The notes beneath the pieces were generated by a model, which saw only the letters and a program-made list of their open reading frames with translations, had not been told where the DNA came from and ran no database searches. Shown piece after piece: positions 8,662 to 13,447 of a DNA stretch of 15,773 bases. Position numbers and translations under genes: made by a program. Source of the DNA: CAZUFB01 sp048173955 (GTDB lineage: Bacteria > Actinomycetota > Coriobacteriia > Coriobacteriales > UMGS124); assembly GCA_048173955.1 (NCBI GenBank), contig DBEYOB010000115.1, positions 1-15,773 of the forward strand. The letters run 5' to 3'. The first letter of the stretch is position 1. Every line of letters begins with the position of its first letter.

Positions 8662-9777
8662 GTGGCTACCACCACCAACAAGGACTACTACGACATTCTC
8701 GGCGTCGCCAAAGACGCGTCGACTGACGACATCAAGAAGGCGTTCCGCACCAAGGCGCGCACGATGCACCCCGACGTCAGCAAGGAGCCCGACGCCGAGG
8801 AGCGCTTCAAGGAGGTCACCGAAGCGTACGAGACGCTGTCCGACCCCGACAAGCGCGCCCGCTACGACGCCGTGCGCTCCGGCGGCTTCACGACCGAGAA
8901 CCCGTTCCGCCCCGCGGGCGGCTCCTCGACGGGCGCGCCCTACGGGTCCCCCTTCGGCGGCCCCCAGGACCCGTTCGGCTGGGCGAGCTGGGGCTTCCCG
9001 TTCGGCGGGGCGTACGGGGGAGCGCAGCGCTCTTCGGGCAGGGCGTCCGCCGGGTCCGTCCCCTATGCGGTCGAGCCGGGCGCGACGCGGCGCATCGCCC
9101 TCCAGCTCTCCGCCGAGGAGGCGAAGAAGGGGTGCGCCAAGAGCGTCTCCTACCAGCATCTCGAGGCCTGCACGCGCTGTCGCGGGAAGGGCACCTTGGA
9201 GGGGTCCGACGTCGCGGCATGCCCGACCTGCCGCGGCACCGGCCAGGTCGAGGCGAGCATGGGAGGGCTATTCACCGCCGCCATGAAGTGCCCCACCTGC
9301 GCGGGCGCGGGGAAGGTCATCCGCAACCCCTGCCCCTCGTGCCGCGGCACCGGCACCTCGTCGGTCAGGGCGACCGTGCGTGTCGAGGTTCCCGCAGGCT
9401 CCCACGACGGGGGAAGCCTGCGTGTCCCGGGCATGGGCGACGCCGGGCGCTGCGGCGGCCCCTCGGGCGACCTCCAGGTCGACTTCGAGGTCCCTTCGGA
9501 GCACCTCACCCAGAACCAGGAGATCGCCTTCACCGTCGCGGGCGTCGTCTGCGCCATCGCGCTGTGCACCGCGTTCGCCAGCACCGTCCTGCGCATCTTC
9601 GCGTTTTTGGCGCTGCCGCTGTTCTTCGTCTTCTTCTTCGTCTCTCCGTCGATGTTCAAGAAGAAGGGCGGTAGCTTCTGGCAGCGTGCGGCGCGCCGCT
9701 TCGGGTACGGCGTTGTGTTGGGATTGTTCGTGTTCATCGTCTTCAGCCCGGCGATGACGTGCCTGAGGCTGTTTTAG
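8662..9777 (+). CDS. DnaJ-type Hsp40 paralogue with C-terminal membrane anchor
   Basis: The 371-residue protein begins as a class-A Hsp40: a J domain (residues 6-72, HPD at 36-38) that should stimulate DnaK, a Gly/Phe/Pro linker (about 73-130), and all four zinc-finger repeats CxxCxGxG (170-177, 187-194, 210-217, 224-231). Substrate domain CTD-I stops near residue 283. In place of CTD-II and the dimerisation segment are three hydrophobic stretches, about 287-308, 311-329 and 348-366. KKK and RAARR between the second and third suggest a cytosolic loop by the positive-inside rule, putting the J domain in the cytosol. I infer a membrane-tethered co-chaperone recruiting DnaK to the inner face of the membrane. 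It lies just upstream of canonical dnaJ and shares a nearly identical J-domain DNA segment with it. Confidence 0.85.
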   Translation: MATTTNKDYYDILGVAKDASTDDIKKAFRTKARTMHPDVSKEPDAEERFKEVTEAYETLSDPDKRARYDAVRSGGFTTENPFRPAGGSSTGAPYGSPFGGPQDPFGWASWGFPFGGAYGGAQRSSGRASAGSVPYAVEPGATRRIALQLSAEEAKKGCAKSVSYQHLEACTRCRGKGTLEGSDVAACPTCRGTGQVEASMGGLFTAAMKCPTCAGAGKVIRNPCPSCRGTGTSSVRATVRVEVPAGSHDGGSLRVPGMGDAGRCGGPSGDLQVDFEVPSEHLTQNQEIAFTVAGVVCAIALCTAFASTVLRIFAFLALPLFFVFFFVSPSMFKKKGGSFWQRAARRFGYGVVLGLFVFIVFSPAMTCLRLF

Positions 9778-9811
9778 GGCACTATCCTTATAGGATTCAG
9801 AAATCAACGTT

Positions 9812-9843
9812 CGGCCCATCGGGAGCTTGTTCCCGACGGGCCG
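9812..9843 (+). terminator. Long hairpin between the two dnaJ genes
   Basis: CGGCCC-A-TCGGGA (9812-9824) pairs with TCCCGA-C-GGGCCG (9831-9843): 12 bp with one A/C mismatch and a 6-nt loop. It is followed by TTCGCAT rather than a T-run. It lies in the leader of canonical dnaJ, downstream of a possible -10 (TATCCT 9784-9789 or TAGGAT 9791-9796). It may terminate or attenuate read-through between the paralogues. Confidence 0.5.
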
Positions 9844-9873
9844 TTCGCATGAGAGCGCGGGAGCACAGAGCAC

Positions 9874-10995
9874 ATGGCAGCATCCAAGGACTATTACGCG
9901 ATTCTGGGCGTCGACCGCGACGCCTCCGACGCCGACATCCGCAAGGCGTTCCACGCCAAGGCGCGCACGATGCACCCGGACGTCAACAAGGCGCCCGACG
10001 CCGAGGAGCGCTTCAAGGAGGTCAACGAGGCCTACGCGGTTCTGTCCGACAGCGAGAAGCGCGCGTTCTACGACCGCTACGGCACCGTCGACGGCTACGG
10101 CCAGGGCGGACCCGACATCGGCGACATCTTCGGCGGCTTCGACATGAGCGACCTGTTCAGCTCGTTCTTCGGCGGGTCTGCCGGCGGCGGGCGCGCGGTG
10201 CGCATGGACGGCCGCGACATGGGCGCGAGCATCCGCATCACCCTGCAGGAGGCCGCGACCGGCTGCAGCAAGGAGATCGCCTACAACCGGCTCGCCCCCT
10301 GCAAGTCATGCGGCGGCTCGGGCTGCGCCGAGGGTGGCCAGGCCGTGACGTGCCCGAAATGCCACGGCACCGGCCAGGTTGTCACCGTCCAGCGCACGAT
10401 CCTCGGCAGCATGCAGACCCGCTCGGTCTGCCCGGACTGCGGCGGCAGCGGCACGACCATAGACCACCCCTGCCCCGAGTGCGACGGCCAGGGCCGCACG
10501 CCGGACCGCGAGCGGGTGAGCGTGAAGGTCCCCGCCGGCTTTCAGGACGGCCAGCAGCTCCGCGTCCCCGGGTTCGGCGAGGCGGGCGTGCGCGGCGCGC
10601 AGTCGGGCGACCTCATTGTCACCGTCGCCGTGCAGCCCGACGAGGAGTTCCAGCGCGTCGGCGACGACCTGCACGCCCGCGTCGAGGTCAGCGTTCCCCA
10701 GGCCGCCCTGGGCGCCACCGTCGAGATCGATGGCATCATGCCCGACGAGACGGTGACGGTCGACATCCCCGCCGGCTGCCAGTTCGACGACACGGTGCGC
10801 GTTCCCGGCATGGGCATGCCGCGCCTGCGCAGGGGCGGCCGTGGCGACCTCATCGCCCACATCGACGTCGTGGTGCCCAAGCGCCTCACCGACCGCCAGC
10901 GCGAGCTGTTCGAAGAGCTCGCGGCCTCGATGGACGAGGAGGCCGGCGGCAAGCGCCGCACCCCCTGGCAGCGCATCAAGGACGCGCTGTCGTAA
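9874..10995 (+). CDS. dnaJ: Chaperone protein DnaJ (Hsp40, co-chaperone of DnaK)
   Basis: DnaJ binds unfolded proteins, delivers them to DnaK and stimulates its ATPase. The 373-residue length and the complete class-A layout are canonical: J domain with HPD at residues 34-36, a G/F-rich linker (about 70-108), four zinc motifs (CKSCGGSG 143-150, CPKCHGTG 160-167, CPDCGGSG 186-193, CPECDGQG 200-207), CTD-I, CTD-II and a C-terminal dimerisation region. ATG 9874 follows a GGGAG ribosome site at about 10 nt. Its stop codon overlaps the start of mtaB (TAATG), so the two are translationally linked. dnaK, grpE and hrcA are not in the window and no CIRCE element is seen, so heat control must come from elsewhere or by another route. 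Confidence 0.95.
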   Translation: MAASKDYYAILGVDRDASDADIRKAFHAKARTMHPDVNKAPDAEERFKEVNEAYAVLSDSEKRAFYDRYGTVDGYGQGGPDIGDIFGGFDMSDLFSSFFGGSAGGGRAVRMDGRDMGASIRITLQEAATGCSKEIAYNRLAPCKSCGGSGCAEGGQAVTCPKCHGTGQVVTVQRTILGSMQTRSVCPDCGGSGTTIDHPCPECDGQGRTPDRERVSVKVPAGFQDGQQLRVPGFGEAGVRGAQSGDLIVTVAVQPDEEFQRVGDDLHARVEVSVPQAALGATVEIDGIMPDETVTVDIPAGCQFDDTVRVPGMGMPRLRRGGRGDLIAHIDVVVPKRLTDRQRELFEELAASMDEEAGGKRRTPWQRIKDALS

Positions 10996-12440
10996 TGGCG
11001 GCGGGGGAGGTTCTGCGGCCGTCGGCCTCCGACGCCGGACGGCCGCGCGTCTGCGTGGTCAACCTGGGGTGCAAGGTCAACCGCGTCGAGAGCGACTGGA
11101 TGGAGGCGTCGTTTGCGGACGCCGGCGCCGTGCTCGCGCCCGAAGGCGAGGCCGACATCGTTGCCGTCAACACCTGCGCCGTGACGGGGGAGGCCGAGGC
11201 CAAGACCCGCAAGGCCGTGCGCCGCGCCGCCGGCCTGCCGCAGAGGCCCCTCGTCGCCGTCACCGGGTGCGTGGCGAACCTCTTTCCCTCCGAACTCGAA
11301 AAGCTGGGAGAAAACGTCCTGGTCCTGCCGGGCAAGGCGACCCTGGCCGCCGACGCGCTCGCGGCATGGTGCGAGCGGGCTCGCCTCGCCTCCGCAACCC
11401 CCGCTTCTGTGGGCCCCGAGGCTTCTGCATTCCCTTCGGCCGTCCGCGACGAAAGCCTTTCCGACCAGCCCCACGACCTCATGCCGGAGGGGGAGGTCGA
11501 CGACGCGCCCGACGCGATCCTGCCGCACGGGGCGCGTCACGGCGCCTTTCGGTCCCGTCGCGGCGTGAAGGTCCAGGACGGCTGCGACAACCGCTGCACC
11601 TACTGCATCGTGTGGAAGGCGCGCGGCCCGGTGCGCTCGACGCCGCTCGTCGACATCGAGCGCCAGGTGTCACAGGTCCTCGCCGAGGGGGCCGACGAGG
11701 TCGTTCTCTCGGGCATCAACCTGGGGCGCTTCCGCGGCGTCGACGCGTCGGGTGCCTCGGTCGACCTCGGCGGGCTGGTCGAGCGCGTCTGTTCCCTGGG
11801 CGCGCACATGGTACGCCTCTCGAGCATCGAGCCGCCCGACCTCACCTCCTCGGTCCTCGACGCCATGGCCCGCCACACGCGCGAGGTCGCCGCGCACCTG
11901 CACCTGCCACTGCAGTCGGGCTGCACCGCGACGCTGCGCCGGATGGGGCGCAGCTACACGGCCGACGAGTTCGCCCGCGCCGTCGGCGCGGCGCGCTCGA
12001 AGCTGCCGGGGCTGTCGCTCTCGACCGACGTCATCGTCGGCTTCCCCGGCGAGACCGCCGCCGAGTTCGAGGAGACGCTCGCGTTCTGCCGCCGGATGCG
12101 CTTCAGCAAGATCCACGTCTTCCGCTACTCCGCACGACCGGGAACCGCGGCGGCGTCCTATCCCGACCAGGTCGCCCCCGAGGTCTCGCGCACCCGCTCC
12201 GAACGCCTGCGCGCCCTGGCGGACGAGCTGCGCGCCGCCGACGCCGCCGGGCGCGTCGGGACCTCCGAGACCGTGCTCGTGGAGTACGTCGACCCCGACG
12301 GGGGAGCGCGCGGGACAAGCGCGAGCTACCACGATGTCGCGCTGCCGGACGGCGCCCATTCTCTGACGGAACCGGGGCTCGCGCATGTTCGATTCGAGCG
12401 CGCCGAGGGGATGCGTCTCGTGGGCCGCGCGCTCGGGTAG
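10995..12440 (+). CDS. mtaB: tRNA t6A37 methylthiotransferase MtaB
   Basis: MtaB is a radical SAM enzyme that adds a methylthio group to t6A at position 37 of tRNAs reading ANN codons, giving ms2t6A. The 481-residue product has the UPF0004 N-terminal domain with its three cluster cysteines (Cys26 in NLGCKVNR, Cys61 in NTCAVTGEAE, Cys92 in TGCVAN), the radical-SAM motif CDNRCTYC (Cys197, Cys201, Cys204), the LPLQSGC and DVIVGFPGET motifs, and a C-terminal TRAM-like region for tRNA binding. The NLGCKVNRVES variant and position after dnaJ favour MtaB over MiaB or RimO. The linker at about 126-185 is long and low in conserved features. The start overlaps the dnaJ stop by one base. Confidence 0.92.
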   Translation: MAAGEVLRPSASDAGRPRVCVVNLGCKVNRVESDWMEASFADAGAVLAPEGEADIVAVNTCAVTGEAEAKTRKAVRRAAGLPQRPLVAVTGCVANLFPSELEKLGENVLVLPGKATLAADALAAWCERARLASATPASVGPEASAFPSAVRDESLSDQPHDLMPEGEVDDAPDAILPHGARHGAFRSRRGVKVQDGCDNRCTYCIVWKARGPVRSTPLVDIERQVSQVLAEGADEVVLSGINLGRFRGVDASGASVDLGGLVERVCSLGAHMVRLSSIEPPDLTSSVLDAMARHTREVAAHLHLPLQSGCTATLRRMGRSYTADEFARAVGAARSKLPGLSLSTDVIVGFPGETAAEFEETLAFCRRMRFSKIHVFRYSARPGTAAASYPDQVAPEVSRTRSERLRALADELRAADAAGRVGTSETVLVEYVDPDGGARGTSASYHDVALPDGAHSLTEPGLAHVRFERAEGMRLVGRALG

Positions 12441-12552
12441 AACTGCGCTCGGGCAGGGGTCCGTCGGACGGGACGCGCGTGCAGGACTGCGCCGCGCATG
12501 CGGGACTGCGCTTTGGACAGGTTTGGACGTGCAAGCTGCCGCCGCCCAGAGC

Positions 12553-12765
12553 CGCTGCACCTAGAAATGCCCCGATGCGTGCAAATGTCTGTCGAGTGAA
12601 CGGTGTTCGACGGCGGTTTTAACCCTTACCGTTCTTGGTACGTAAATCAAATTCCCGCTTTGCGAGACGATGTTTCGTTTATGGGATGTTTCAAACTCTG
12701 CGGCAGGTTTTGCCTCGTTCACTCGAGAAAGATTTGCACGCATCCGGCCAAATCTGAGTGCAGGA
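12553..12765. repeat. Paired-arm element C (two inverted 49-bp arms)
   Basis: Arm 5 (12553-12601, minus) and arm 6 (12717-12765, plus) flank a 115-bp spacer, exactly the spacer length of element B although the spacer sequence is unrelated. Both arms keep TTCACTCGA, 8 nt, TGCAC-N18-GTGCA. No gene accompanies this copy. It separates mtaB from rpsO. In the remaining mtaB-side DNA (12441-12552), a 13-bp unit, TGC(A/G)GGACTGCGC, occurs at 12480 and 12499 with a 19-bp period. Confidence 0.85.
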
Positions 12766-12773
12766 TTCGCGAA

Positions 12774-12830
12774 CGTAGGGTGCGAACCCACGACCGTAGG
12801 GTGCGAACCCGCGTCCTCGGGGCGCAAGAT
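12774..12830 (+). repeat. 21-bp tandem repeat upstream of rpsO
   Basis: CGTAGGGTGCGAACCC occurs at 12774-12789 and again at 12795-12810, a 21-bp period, with a third decayed unit at 12816-12830. The repeat starts 9 bases past arm 6 of element C and lies upstream of the rpsO promoter. On the minus strand each unit could fold like a tRNA T-arm, but no full tRNA is present. Confidence 0.65.
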
Positions 12831-12892
12831 CAACATCTGCGCCCTCCCTCCGCGTAGATTTCGTGGTTCGGTGCCTCCCGATGTACCCGGAC

Positions 12893-12921
12893 GTGACACG
12901 CCGCCCGCCATGGAGTATCAT
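12893..12921 (+). promoter_or_regulatory. rpsO promoter (GTGACA - 17 bp - TATCAT)
   Basis: The -35 box GTGACA (12893-12898) and -10 box TATCAT (12916-12921) each match the housekeeping consensus at 5 of 6 positions with the optimal 17-bp spacer. Transcription should begin near 12928, giving an rpsO leader of about 85 nt. This is the best promoter in the window. Confidence 0.75.
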
Positions 12922-12943
12922 TCCCCTGTTTGACCCCGTCTTG

Positions 12944-12968
12944 GATGCGACCGCCATCGGATCGCGTC
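12944..12968 (+). promoter_or_regulatory. Leader hairpin of rpsO, candidate S15 autoregulatory RNA
   Basis: GATGCGA-CCG (12944-12953) pairs with CGG-A-TCGCGTC (12958-12968): ten base pairs including one G-U, a bulged A and a CCAT loop. It lies inside the short rpsO leader. S15 is known to repress its own mRNA through leader structures that differ among phyla, so this is a reasonable candidate. The binding itself is inference. Confidence 0.45.
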
Positions 12969-13012
12969 TCGGATTGGGGCGGCTCAGTCACCAGAGATGG
13001 AAGGAAGCAAGC

Positions 13013-13288
13013 ATGATCACCAAGGAGCAGAAGGCCGCCATCATCGCCGAGTACGGCGCCAACCCCCAGGACTCCGGCGCGCCCCGCGTCCAGGTCGCCC
13101 TGCTGACCGCGCGCATCCGCGACCTCACCGAGCACATGAAGCGCCACCCCAAGGACTTCCACAGCCGTCGCGGCCTGCTGATGCTCGTCGGCCAGCGTCG
13201 TCGCCTGCTCGTCTACATCCGCAACCACGACATCAACGAGTACCGCGAGCTCATCAAGAGCCTCGGTCTGCGCGACAACATCAAGTAA
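13013..13288 (+). CDS. rpsO: 30S ribosomal protein S15
   Basis: S15 binds the central domain of 16S rRNA early in 30S assembly and contributes a bridge to the 50S subunit. The 91-residue protein is nearly the family length of 89. Conserved features are DSGAPRVQVALLTARI at residues 20-35, LTEHMKRHPKDFHSRRGLL at 38-56, the rRNA-binding QRRRLLVYI at 61-69 and the terminal YRELIKSLGLR. The ATG at 13013 has a strong ribosome site (AAGGAAG) 6-8 nt upstream; longer in-frame extensions from 12863 lack similarity. It is followed by pnp in the classical rpsO-pnp arrangement, with two hairpins between. Confidence 0.97.
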   Translation: MITKEQKAAIIAEYGANPQDSGAPRVQVALLTARIRDLTEHMKRHPKDFHSRRGLLMLVGQRRRLLVYIRNHDINEYRELIKSLGLRDNIK

Positions 13289-13319
13289 GCGGTTCCAAGC
13301 AAGGGGGCGGGCAACCGCT
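13288..13319 (+). terminator. First hairpin after rpsO
   Basis: AGCGGTT (13288-13294) and AACCGCT (13313-13319) pair perfectly around an 18-nt loop, followed by CCTTTGCGTTT. It begins at the last base of the rpsO stop codon and probably acts with the next hairpin as a leaky terminator before pnp. Confidence 0.5.
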
Positions 13320-13331
13320 CCTTTGCGTTTA

Positions 13332-13368
13332 GGCGCCCGCACCGCATGGAGAAGCTGCGGCGGGCGCC
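13332..13368 (+). terminator. Second, stronger hairpin between rpsO and pnp
   Basis: GGCGCCCG (13332-13339) pairs with CGGGCGCC (13361-13368), and inside it CCGCA (13342-13346) pairs with TGCGG (13356-13360). TTTGCGT follows. A partly read-through terminator between rpsO and pnp is known in E. coli; the same role fits here. Confidence 0.6.
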
Positions 13369-13408
13369 TTTGCGTGTATCGGGCCTTCCGAACGCGCATA
13401 AAGACGGC

Positions 13409-13430
13409 CCGTCCGCAATGGGGCGGACGG
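13409..13430 (+). promoter_or_regulatory. Leader hairpin directly before the pnp ribosome site
   Basis: CCGTCCGC (13409-13416) and GCGGACGG (13423-13430) form a perfect 8-bp stem with a 6-nt loop, ending 17 bases before the pnp ATG. Polynucleotide phosphorylase represses its own mRNA through a 5' hairpin in E. coli; this stem is a candidate for a similar function. It is short for RNase III, so the mechanism may differ. Confidence 0.5.
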
Positions 13431-13447
13431 AGATGAAAGAGAGAAGC

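Noticed and set aside
9759..10994. Long frame that would fuse an N-terminal extension to MtaB
   Set aside because: The extension is an out-of-frame reading of dnaJ, rich in Arg/Pro/Gly. The true mtaB start overlaps the dnaJ stop at 10995.
4842..12765. CRISPR array
   Set aside because: Repeats are in inverted pairs kilobases apart, not in a direct array with uniform short spacers, and no cas gene is present.
12774..12830. tRNA fragment or phage attachment site (T-arm-like units on the minus strand)
   Set aside because: Each unit can form a 5-bp stem with a 7-nt loop, but no acceptor, D or anticodon arms are present and no integrase is nearby; a plain tandem repeat explains it.
12603..12957. 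Small open frames in the spacer and right flank of element C
   Set aside because: They cross repeat arms and the rpsO promoter, have no ribosome sites, and no equivalents occur in spacers A and B.
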